From Polytrichum commune (taxonomy: Eukaryota; Streptophyta; Polytrichopsida; Polytrichales; Polytrichaceae), in contig OX485803.1 of NCBI GenBank assembly GCA_950295325.1, positions 71,253,554-71,317,553 on the forward strand: 64,000 bases of DNA, read 5' to 3'. The translations under genes were made by a program, and so were the position numbers. Position 1 is the stretch's first letter; each line of letters begins with the position of its first letter. Positions 9,792 through 20,614 of this stretch are shown piece by piece. The notes below the pieces were generated by a model, which was given only the letters and a program-made list of their open reading frames with translations, had not been told where the DNA came from and did not search any database.

Positions 9792-12679
9792 ATGCATGCT
9801 GTCTACCCGGCGTTCGAGCTCCGGATGGACTTTTATATTGGAGTCTTGAAGGCTTTGACTGTCATGAGTGAGACAGTTTACAACGTCTTCGGAGGCACCA
9901 AGTTTGTTTATGCAACATTGGTGAGTATTTATTTGTCCTTACATCCAGTTGTCTTTTGCATGTTTAATTTATGGACGCGCGTCCGTAAAACAAGCCAGTC
10001 TCAATTGCATTGTAATTTACGACCGTGCGTCCGTAAATGTGTCCAACATCTTATGATTGGTGATTTTACGAACGCACGTCCGTATAATGTGTTGATATGT
10101 AGCCCCATTTATATGCCATCATCACAATTGTTCCTATCTAATTTTCTTGTTATGGTGCAGATGCTTGGGTTGCAGGTGAATTCTTTTGTGGAGGATGCCG
10201 ACTACGATGACGCCTATACTCACAGGGTTATTGCCTCCAAAATGGATATCCAGGACATCATGGACGTCCTTACGCCCCATCCTGTGGTGCCTCTTGCTTC
10301 TAGAGAAGAGGCAATGCCTGAGATGGAGACAGACCCTGAAGAGGACCATGATCCCAGTTCCCCCAGAGCGCAGCCAACCACACAGGAGCCTTTACACGGG
10401 CTTGTTCGCGACCCTATTAATCCAAGTATTTTCCTGCTTGGAGCGGACAACATAGATCCGCAAGAGACGCATGTGAACGTCACTCCCATAAGAATCCAAC
10501 ATACCCCTATTCTGTCACCTTTTGGGATTCCCACCTCTCGAGTTGGCTTTCCTTCCACTGCTGGTCCATCTCGTGCTGCAGGTGTTATGGCGGAGAAGGA
10601 GGTGGACCTTGCGGCAGAAGCTGGATGCACCGCTTCATCTGGAGGGGGATCTCAACATTCAGACCTACCCCCTATGGAGGGGAGGGACGTGCTGGAGTTG
10701 ATATTGAGGCCCGATATCTCTCTATATCGCGAGAGTCGACGAAAGAGGAACAAGACGCCATACAACGAATACCCTGAAGGCGCGGTCTTGGAGCTCTCCG
10801 ATGAAGACGAGGATGAGATTAGGATTCACAATGCCATCTCTGCCTTGCCTACGGAACCTGGCAAGGTGAAGAAAGAGCCGATGTCGGTGTCCGAATTGGA
10901 CGAGAAGATGGAGAAGCGAATGAAGGAAGAGCTTGACCAACGGCTTCGAGAACTAACGAGGAGCACGCCAAAAAGATGGCCGCCATCCAAGCTGAGATGG
11001 AGCAAGCTAGGTTGGAGTCTGCTCGAAGGCACGCCGATCTCATGGCCCAAAATCAACAGTTCTTGGCCCAAAGCCAATAATTTATGAGCCTGATGCAGAG
11101 CTTGCAGGCAAGACCCCCTGTAGTCTATACAGCTCCCGATGCCGTCATGTCTATGCCCCCCACTCTCATGCGGCCTCCGTCTAGTAGCCATGCGGTGTAT
11201 ATACTCGAGCATGCTTATCCAGCCCCCGCGTTGATTGCCCCGCCCTCTCCCTATGTTGCTCCCCCTCCAGCGCCCTCCTCTAATCCTACAGGAGTGGAGG
11301 AGATACCGGCACGTGACACGGCAGGCTCCGTCGAGAGTGACGTCAATGAAGGCAACGCCCCCGTCGGTGATGAAGATGTACATATGCGGGGCAGCCAAGA
11401 CTCAACAGATGAGGGCCATCCTTACGTGGACACTCAAGGGTCGCAAGCGGCTGGAGACACGTTGTTGGTGGTCGAAGATCTGGACAATTTTGCGGACGCG
11501 CGTCCGGAACCTTTGCCCTTGGTGGGGCCTAGTGAGGGAGGCACTGCTGGCGCGAACCTCGCCGCTGAAGAGGTAATCCACCTTTGAGCATGCCTCCCAC
11601 GTTACGGACGCGCGTCCGTATCTTCCTTGTCTACCTCCTTCGTGGCGTGTGTATATTATCGAGTTCAATCCTCGACTTCGCCCAGCGGGTGGATACAATT
11701 TTGTTAGTATAGATTCCATTAACTTCAGCACAGATTTTTTGACAATGTATATTATTTACGAAATGTATATCATCAATTACATTAATACCAAATTTTGGAA
11801 CTGGACGGTTCGGATTATTTTGGCCTTATATTTCTTTGTTGAGTTTATCCATGCTTGTCAATTGGTTTTCATGGGTAGTACCATTCACCTAGATAGTATT
11901 TTCCATCACAGGGTCCGTCGGAGATATGTCGCAACCCCGCTGAAAGACCAAGCCGGCCCATGAGGAAACCGTTCATAATATTTGACCTCAATGGGGTGCT
12001 TTGTCATTCCATGCATATCTCCAATAGTGCGTCGAAGGGTCCCTTCCGTAGTCCACAAGACATGGATTACGGCGGACAGTTCGATACTCTCATTAACAAG
12101 AAGGTTGTACGGGCCCGGCCGGGGTTGAGGTGCTTCCTTCGTGATGTCCTTGGCTTGGCCCATGTCATCATCTGGAGCTCTATGCTCATGGACAACACGA
12201 AGGCCATCGTCGGTTTCCTTTTCCGAGAACTCGCAATGCCATGCTTGCTTCTCGGTCAAGAACATTGCGATGACCTTTATGACCGTAATGGCAACATTAT
12301 ACCCAAGGTCGGAGGAGGCCGAGGGCCTCAATTCCTAAAGGTACTGAGGAAGAACCTTTGGGTGGGCGTCCCTATGTTGGAGGGGGTTCCCCACGGTTGT
12401 TGGCCCACCCCGGAGAACACGTTCCTCATTGACGACAGCCCGGCAAAGAGTATTCTCAATCCCCCGGGCAGTTGCATATTCCCGGATCCTTGGGAGAGTG
12501 ATAGAAATGACAACTTTCTAGAGAATGAACTAGGACCCTACATTAGGAGGCTTGCCTATCACCCCGGAAGTGTCGTGGATTTTGTCCTCTCCAACCCCAT
12601 TGGCAATAGGCCTCTAGGCCCAAGAGATGAGGAATTTAGGAGGTTGTACGGCTATGCCAACCTCAATAAATTAATATGA
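9792..12679 (+). pseudogene. FCP1/NIF-type HAD phosphatase-like gene, frame-broken
   Basis: Exons 9792-9920, 10161-11572 and 11912-12679 join in phase 0 (donors GTGAGT and GTAATC, acceptors GTGCAG and TCACAG). The last exon has the FCP1-like HAD fold: FDLNGVLC (motif I), VIIWSSML (motif II) and FLIDDSPAKS (the terminal Asp-Asp motif). The second Asp of DxDx(T/V) is Asn, so phosphatase activity is uncertain. The long middle exon is acidic and proline-rich, with a Glu/Lys/Ala/Gln-rich coiled-coil-like stretch. That stretch is split by a 1-nt shift near 10950 and by an in-frame TAA at 11078, where CAA would be expected. A correct protein therefore cannot be made from this copy unless splicing avoids the region. 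The start at 9792 is the first good ATG; earlier exons are possible. Confidence 0.6.
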
Positions 12680-13262
12680 GAACTGCTTTTTGGGTTTGTA
12701 CTTGGACTCTCCATGTTTATATCTAACATTTCTCCCCGTATTTTGTAAATGTATTTTTGTGTCTTAGTTGCCTCACCAAGCATCCCAAAGTCTCGTCCAT
12801 GGCATGTGTGCATCTAAACCGGGCCCCAGCTCCCCTTCCATTGGTGTGACCGACATTTCAATGCCTTCACTATTTCAATTTTCAGCCGTCGATGCCGCCT
12901 CTGCTGTTGATTACTCCAAAGACTCGGGGTTTGAAGACGGAGTTGTCGATAGCCCTCCTCCAAAGGTTGCAAAACTCAATTACGCTCCATCTCCATCTCC
13001 ATCTCCATCTCCTCTCCGCAATGAGAGGCACGTTCGAAACCCGCGGTCGACCAGACGCCTTTGTATGGATGAACCCCAAATTGATGTCCCGGCGTTTACG
13101 AGCGTCCCTGTTGTGCTTGTGGCCCCCCTCGATGTCCCAGAAGCTCAAACCACCGCCCCGCACGCCAAGGTGCCCAATTATTGGCATTCTCAAGTTTTTC
13201 CTTCATGATTTCCGTGCATTAGTGCATTTCATATTCTTGGGTTTTTCGGACTTCCATCCGTA
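9970..13262. repeat. Dispersed 18-bp palindrome TACGGACGCGCGTCCGTA
   Basis: A perfect copy lies at 11603-11620. Variants lie at 9970-9987, 10018-10035, 10067-10084, 11491-11508 and 13245-13262. Three are in intron 1, one in the next intron, one in the coding exon and one in the intron of the following gene model. The flanking sequences differ, so this is not a simple tandem array. Confidence 0.85.
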
Positions 13263-13620
13263 AACTTATACTAACCCACGTCATTATATGTATTTATGGT
13301 CATTGTTTCAGACCCCAATACACATGAATGTGGGCCGTTCATCCTCAACTTCGTCATTGGATAGGCGAACACTGAAGACTGTTTCTTGCGAGTCTGATCG
13401 TTGTTTGGCCCTACGGAAGAGTGAAAGACGTTCGGTTTCCCAAACGCATTCGTATTCCACTTATTCGGTAGGGGGTCGGGAAATATGGGCAAATGGCACA
13501 TATTCGGGGTCGACAAATAGACAAGGTTACAGCCGCGGACCCGAGATCTTTAGAGCCATGGAGGCCATGAAAGCAAAAGACCGTGAAACGGCAGTAAATG
13601 CTAATAATAGTATTGCATAA
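12768..13620 (+). CDS. Two-exon continuation or separate hypothetical protein
   Basis: Exons 12768-13169 and 13312-13620 join in phase 0 and give 236 residues and a TAA stop. The acceptor at 12767 has a strong pyrimidine tract and TTAG; the second acceptor is TTTCAG. The first exon has SPSPSPSPSP from a CCATCT microsatellite at about 12990-13015. The second is Ser/Arg/Thr-rich with GSTNRQGYSRGPEIF. No domain was recognised. It may be the 3' end of the HAD gene just upstream, but no donor was found that bypasses the stop at 12677. Confidence 0.4.
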
Positions 13621-14649
13621 ACAAAAGTACTGAGTCGTAATCATGATCCGAACGTATAGGCTATATTAACATACATGTAGTTGTGGAATTATGTTTCTAG
13701 GACTTTCGCCTAATATTGGATATTCCACTTGCATTTTGTACTTCAACCCCTATTCAATAAATATGATATTGATTTTCCATATGCAAATGTTTTCATATAT
13801 CCCATTTTCTTATTTTTATGTGTAGTTCCATGCATTTGAGTCTCTTATTTGTTTCCAAAATTGGGAACATAGCATATTTTTAGTGTTTTCCTTCCTACAA
13901 ATGTGAAAGCCACGTCCTTAAATAGTCTCAAAATCAACAAAAAGTGTTCATATATTACCGAATATAGTGTTCATACCTTGACAGAGGGAATGGATACATG
14001 TGGTATTCCATTGACGCAAAAAAATGGTACATTTTTTTACAATGTTGGAGTTAAGAATAAATAAATAAATAAAAACCATTGAGGAAGAATTTGGGAAGTA
14101 TGTACAATTTTGATCAAAAGAGGTCAAAAACATGTCTACGCCAAAATTCCATATGAGCATTAATAGTGAAGAAGGCAACAATTACGCCAAATCAATGTTG
14201 GGCCCCAAAAGAGTAACTGTGTACGTGATTGGAGTGTGTACAACCACCATCGTTGTTTATAGGAGCTTCAAGAGCTAACGTGTACCACATAGTTAGTAAG
14301 AATATTCTTCTTCAAAACTCTAATGTATGCCATACTATACTCAAAGATAACAACTAAGCTTTCCTTTTCATAAATGACGATATATTTCTTGATCCAACAA
14401 CCTACTTTAGATCATTAGAGTGGGTATTTTTGACGTATATATGTATATGTATATGTGTGTGTTTTATGTTTTTGATGACACTAATATAAGATGTTTTTGT
14501 ACCCACAATGTGAGTTAGTAGTAGGTCACACGAGTGATACTATAAATCAATGTAAATGATGGATAAGTATTTGTCAACAAGCATTACGGCCTAGAGAATT
14601 TGTAAAATAGGAGAATTAAGCTAGAACATCCCCAAAATTCAAGATCCCT
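13621..14649. other. AT-rich intergenic DNA, nothing recognised
   Basis: No coding frame, terminal inverted repeat or tandem array is evident beyond short TATATG/TGTGTG runs near 14440-14465. The LRR array begins at its right-hand edge. Confidence 0.6.
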
Positions 14650-15361
14650 CAAAGAAACGAGTTTTCGAAGTCCCTCGGGTATTGTTGTCAAGCTTCAAGA
14701 ATACAAAAATTCAAGCGTTGTCAAAGATAAGAGGTTTCCAAGTCCCTTAGATATTGTTGTCAAGCTTGAACAACTTGACAAATGTAGCTTGATGAAAGAA
14801 GTGAGGTCTCCAAGTCCCTCGGGAAATGTTGTCAAGCTCCAACACATTGACAAATAAAACTCCCTCAAAGAAATGAAATTTGCAGATCCTTTGGGTAATG
14901 TTGTCAAGCTTGAACAATATGACAACTCAAGCTAGATCAAAGAAATGAGGTTTCCAAGTCCTTCGGGTAATGTTGTCAAGCTTGAGCATCCTTCCAAATG
15001 AAGCTTTGTCAAAGAAGTGAGGTTTCCAAGTCCCTCGGGTAATGTTGTCAAGCTTGAGCATCCTCTTAAATCAAGCTCCCTCAAAGAAGTGAGGTTTCCA
15101 AGTCCCTCGGGTAATGTTGTCAAACTTGAGCATCCTCCCAAATAGAGCTCCGTCAAAGAAGTGAGGTTTCCAAGTCCCTCGGGTAATGTTGTCAAGCTTG
15201 AGCATATTCCCAAATAGAGCTCCGTCAAAGAAGTGAGGTTTCCAAGTCCCTCGGGTAATGTTGTCAAGCTTGAGGATATTCTCAAACGAAGCTTTGTCAA
15301 AGAAGTGAGGTTTCCAAGTCCCTCGGGTAATGTAGTCAAGCTTGAGCATCTCCCAAATCGA

Positions 15362-16796
15362 GCTCCATCAAAGAAGTGAGGTTTCCAAGTCCCTCGGGTA
15401 ATGTTGTCAAGCTTGAACAATATGACAAATTAAGCTTGGTAAAAGAAGTGAGGTTTCCAAGTCCCTCGGGTAATGTAGTCAAGCTTGAGCATCGTTCCAA
15501 ATCAAGCTTTGTCAAAGAAGTGAGGTTTCCAAGTCCCTCGGGTAATGTAGTCAAGCTGGACCATTCTTCCAAATTGAGCTCCGTCAAAGAAGTGAGGTTT
15601 CCAAGTCCCTCGGGTAATGTTGTCAAGCTTGAGCATCCTTCCAAATGAAGCTTTGTCAAAGAAGTGAGGTTTCCAAGTCCCTCGGGTAATGTTGTCAAGC
15701 TTGAGCATCCTCTTAAATCAAGCTCCCTCAAAGAAGTGAGGTTTCCAAGTCCCTCGGGTAATGTTGTCAAGCTTGAACAATATGACAAATAGAGCTCCGT
15801 CAAAGAAGTGAGGTTTCCAAGTCCCTCGGGTAATGTAGTCAAGCTTGAGGATATTCTCAAACGAAGCTTTGTCAAAGAAGTGAGGTTTCCAAGTCCCTCG
15901 GGTAATGTTGTCAAGCTTGAGCATCCTCCCAAATAGAGCTCCGTCAAAGAAGTGAGGTTTCCAAGTCCCTCGGGTAATGTTGTCAAGCTTGAACAATATG
16001 ACAAATTAAGCTTGGTAAAAGAAGTGAGGTTTCCAAGTCCCTCGGGTAATGTAGTCAAGCTTGAGGATATTCTCAAACGAAGCTTTGTCAAAGAAGTGAG
16101 GTTTCCAAGTCCCTCGGGTAATGTTGTCAAGCTTGAGCATCCTCCCAAATAGAGCTCCGTCAAAGAAGTGAGGTTTCCAAGTCCCTCGGGTAATGTTGTC
16201 AAGCTTGAACAATATGACAAATTAAGCTTGGTAAAAGAAGTGAGGTTTCCAAGTCCCTCGGGTAATGTAGTCAAGCTTGAGCATCGTTCCAAATCAAGCT
16301 TTGTCAAAGAAGTGAGGTTTCCAAGTCCCTCGGGTAATGTAGTCAAGCTGGACCATTCTTCCAAATTGAGCTCCGTCAAAGAAGTGAGGTTTCCAAGTCC
16401 CTCGGGTAATGTTGTCAAGCTTGAGCATCCTTCCAAATGAAGCTTTGTCAAAGAAGTGAGGTTTCCAAGTCCCTCGGGTAATGTTGTCAAGCTTGAGCAT
16501 CCTCTTAAATCAAGCTCCCTCAAAGAAGTGAGGTTTCCAAGTCCCTCGGGTAATGTTGTCAAGCTTGAACAATATGACAAATAGAGCTCCGTCAAAGAAG
16601 TGAGGTTTCCAAGTCCCTCGGGTAATGTAGTCAAGCTTGAGGATATTCTCAAACGAAGCTTTGTCAAAGAAGTGAGGTTTCCAAGTCCCTCGGGTAATGT
16701 TGTCAAGCTTGAGCATCCTCCCAAATAGAGCTCCGTCAAAGAAGTGAGGTTTCCAAGTCCCTCGGGTAATGTTGTCAAGCTTGAACAATATGACAA
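15362..16796 (-). repeat. Higher-order duplication: 11 units (792 bp), two copies
   Basis: The unit order in 15362-16004 recurs in 16154-16796 at an offset of 792 bp. It includes the rare AAGCTGGACCATTC unit and the GATATTCTC unit. No differences were noticed on reading. Confidence 0.85.
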
Positions 16797-19405
16797 ATTA
16801 AGCTCCGTCAAAGAAGTGAGGTTTCCAAGTCCCTCGGGTAATGTTGTCAAGCTTGAACAATATGACAAATAGAGCTCCGTCAAAGAAGTGAGGTTTCCAA
16901 GTCCCTCGGGTAATGTAGTCAAGCTTGAGCATCGTTCCAAATCAAGCTTTGTCAAAGAAGTGAGGTTTCCAAGTCCCTCGGGTAATGTTGTCAAGCTTGA
17001 GCATCCTCTTAAATCAAGCTCCGTCAAAGAAGTGAGGTTTCCAAGTCCCTCGGGTAATGTTGTCAAGCTTGAACAATATGACAAATTAAGCTCCGTCAAA
17101 GAAGTGAGGTTTCCAAGTCCCTCGGGTAATGTTGTCAAGCTTGAACAATATGACAAATTAAGCTTGGTAAAAGAAGTGAGGTTTCCAAGTCCCTCGGGTA
17201 ATGTAGTCAAGCTTGAGCATCGTTCCAAATCAAGCTTTGTCAAAGAAGTGAGGTTTCCAAGTCCCTCGGGTAATGTAGTCAAGCTGGACCATTCTTCCAA
17301 ATTGAGCTCCGTCAAAGAAGTGAGGTTTCCAAGTCCCTCGGGTAATGTAGTCAAGCTTGAGCATCGTTCCAAATCAAGCTTTGTCAAAGAAGTGAGGTTT
17401 CCAAGTCCCTCGGGTAATGTTGTCAAGCTTGAGCATCCTCTTAAATCAAGCTCCGTCAAAGAAGTGAGGTTTCCAAGTCCCTCGGGTAATGTTGTCAAGC
17501 TTGAGCATCCTCCCAAATAGAGCTCCGTCAAAGAAGTGAGGTTTCCAAGTCCCTCGGGTAATGTTGTCAAGCTTGAACAATATGACAAATTAAGCTCCGT
17601 CAAAGAAGTGAGGTTTCCAAGTCCCTCGGGTAATGTTGTCAAGCTTGAGGATATTCTCAAACGAAGCTTTGTCAAAGAAGTGAGGTTTCCAAGTCCCTCG
17701 GGTAATGTAGTCAAGCTTGAGCATCTCCCAAATCGAGCTCCATCAAAGAAGTGAGGTTTCCAAGTCCCTCGGGTAATGTTGTCAAGCTTGAACAATATGA
17801 CAAATTAAGCTTGGTAAAAGAAGTGAGGTTTCCAAGTCCCTCGGGTAATGTAGTCAAGCTTGAGCATCCTCCCGAATAGAGCTCCGTCAAAGAAGTGAGG
17901 TTTCCAAGTCCCTCGGGTAATGTTGTCAACCTTGAACAATATGACAAATAGAGCTCCGTCAAAGAAGTGAGGTTTCCAAGTCCCTCGGGTAATGTTGTCA
18001 AGCTTGAACAATATGACAAATTAAGCTCCGTCAAAGAAGTGAGGTTTCCAAGTCCCTCGGGTAATGTAGTCAAGCTTGAGGATATTCTCAAACGAAGCTT
18101 TGTCAAAGAAGTGAGGTTTCCAAATCCCTCGGGTAATGTAGTCAAGCTTGAGCATCCTCCCGAATAGAGCTCCGTCAAAGAAGTGAGGTTTCCAAGTCCC
18201 TCGGGTAATGTTGTCAACCTTGAACAATATGACAAATTGAGCTCCGTCAAAGAAGTGAGGTTTCCAAGTCCCTCGGGTAATGTTGTCAAGCTTGAACAAT
18301 ATGACAAATTAAGCTTGGTAAAAGAAGTGAGGTTTCCAAGTCCCTCGGGTAATGTAGTCAAGCTTGAGCATCGTTCCAAATCAAGCTTTGTCAAAGAAGT
18401 GAGGTTTCCAAGTCCCTCGGGTAATGTAGTCAAGCTGGACCATTCTTCCAAATTGAGCTCCGTCAAAGAAGTGAGGTTTCCAAGTCCCTCGGGTAATGTT
18501 GTCAAGCTTGAACAATATGACAAATTAAGCTCCGTCAAAGAAGTGAGGTTTCCAAGTCCCTCGGGTAATGTTGTCAAGCTTGAACAATATGACAAATAGA
18601 GCTCCGTCAAAGAAGTGAGGTTTCCAAGTCCCTCGGGTAATGTTGTCAAGCTTGAACAATATGACAAATAGAGCTCCGTCAAAGAAGTGAGGTTTCCAAA
18701 TCCCTCGGGTAATGTTGTCAAGCTTGAGCATCCTCCCAAATAGAGCTCCGTCAAAGAAGTGAGGTTTCCAAGTCCCTCGGGTAATGTTGTCAACCTTGAA
18801 CAATATGACAAATTGGGCTCCGTCAAAGAAGTGAGGTTTCCAAGTCCCTCGGGTAATGTTGTCAAGCTTGAACAATATGACAAATCAAGCTCCGTCAAAG
18901 AAGTGAGGTTTCCAAGTCCCTCGGGTAATGTAGTCAAGCTTGAGCATCGTTCCAAATCAAGCTTTGTCAAAGAAGTGAGGTTTCCAAGTCCCTCGGGTAA
19001 TGTTGTCAAGCTTGAGCATCCTCTTAAATCAAGCTCCGTCAAAGAAGTGAGGTTTCCAAGTCCCTCGGGTAATGTTGTCAAGCTTGAGCATCCTCTTAAA
19101 TCAAGCTCCCTCAAAGAAGTGAGGTTTCCAAGTCCCTCGGGTAATGTTGTCAAGCTTGAGGATATTCTCAAACGAAGCTTTGTCAAAGAAGTGAGGTTTC
19201 CAAGTCCCTCGGGTAATGTAGTCAAGCTTGAGCATCTCCCAAATCGAGCTCCATCAAAGAAGTGAGGTTTCCAAGTCCCTCGGGTAATGTTGTCAAGCTT
19301 GAACAATATGACAAATTAAGCTTGGTAAAAGAAGTGAGGTTTCCAAGTCCCTCGGGTAATGTAGTCAAGCTTGAGCATCCTCCCGAATAGAGCTCCGTCA
19401 AAGAA

Positions 19406-20614
19406 GTGAGGTTTCCAAGTCCCTCGGGTAATGTTGTCAACCTTGAACAATATGACAAATTGGGCTCCGTCAAAGAAGTGAGGTTTCCAAGTCCCTCGGG
19501 TAATGTTGTCAAGCTTGAACAATATGACAAATCAAGCTCCGTCAAAGAAGTGAGGTTTCCAAGTCCCTCGGGTAATGTAGTCAAGCTTGAGCATCGTTCC
19601 AAATCAAGCTTTGTCAAAGAAGTGAGGTTTCCAAGTCCCTCGGGTAATGTTGTCAAGCTTGAGCATCCTCTTAAATCAAGCTCCGTCAAAGAAGTGAGGT
19701 TTCCAAGTCCCTCGGGTAATGTTGTCAAGCTTGAGCATCCTCTTAAATCAAGCTCCGTCAAAGAAGTGAGGTTTCCAAGTCCCTCGGGTAATGTTGTCAA
19801 GCTTGAACAATATGACAAATTAAGCTCCGTCAAAGAAGTGAGGTTTCCAAGTCCCTCGGGTAATGTTGTCAAGCTTGAACAATATGACAAATAGAGCTCC
19901 GTCAAAGAAGTGAGGTTTCCAAATCCCTCGGGTAATGTTGTCAAGCTTGAACAATATGACAAATAGAGCTCCGTCAAAGAAGTGAGGTTTCCAAATCCCT
20001 CGGGTAATGTTGTCAAGCTTGAACAATATGACAAATAGAGCTCCGTCAAAGAAGTGAGGTTTCCAAATCCCTCAGGTAATGTTGTCAAGCTTGAGCATCC
20101 TCCCAAATAGAGCTCCGTCAAAGAAGTGAGGTTTCCAAGTCCCTCGGGTAATGTTGTCAACCTTGAACAATATGACAAATTGGGCTCCGTCAAAGAAGTG
20201 AGGTTTCCAAGTCCCTCGGGTAATGTTGTCAAGCTTGAACAATATGACAAATCAAGCTCCGTCAAAGAAGTGAGGTTTCCAAGTCCCTCGGGTAATGTAG
20301 TCAAGCTTGAGCATCGTTCCAAATCAAGCTTTGTCAAAGAAGTGAGGTTTCCAAGTCCCTCGGGTAATGTTGTCAAGCTTGAGCATCCTCTTAAATCAAG
20401 CTCCGTCAAAGAAGTGAGGTTTCCAAGTCCCTCGGGTAATGTTGTCAAGCTTGAGCATCCTCTTAAATCAAGCTCCGTCAAAGAAGTGAGGTTTCCAAGT
20501 CCCTCGGGTAATGTTGTCAAGCTTGAACAATATGACAAATTAAGCTCCGTCAAAGAAGTGAGGTTTCCAAGTCCCTCGGGTAATGTTGTCAAGCTTGAAC
20601 AATATGACAAATAG
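19406..20614 (-). repeat. Higher-order duplication: 10 units (720 bp), two copies
   Basis: The block 19406-19894 and the block 20126-20614 have the same unit order, beginning with the rare AAATTGGGCTCC variant. Related starts at 18759 and 21277 show wider shuffling of the same segment. Confidence 0.85.

Noticed and set aside
10134-11398. Minus-strand frames opposite the HAD-like gene
   Set aside because: Shadows of the plus-strand exons, which have splice sites and HAD motifs.
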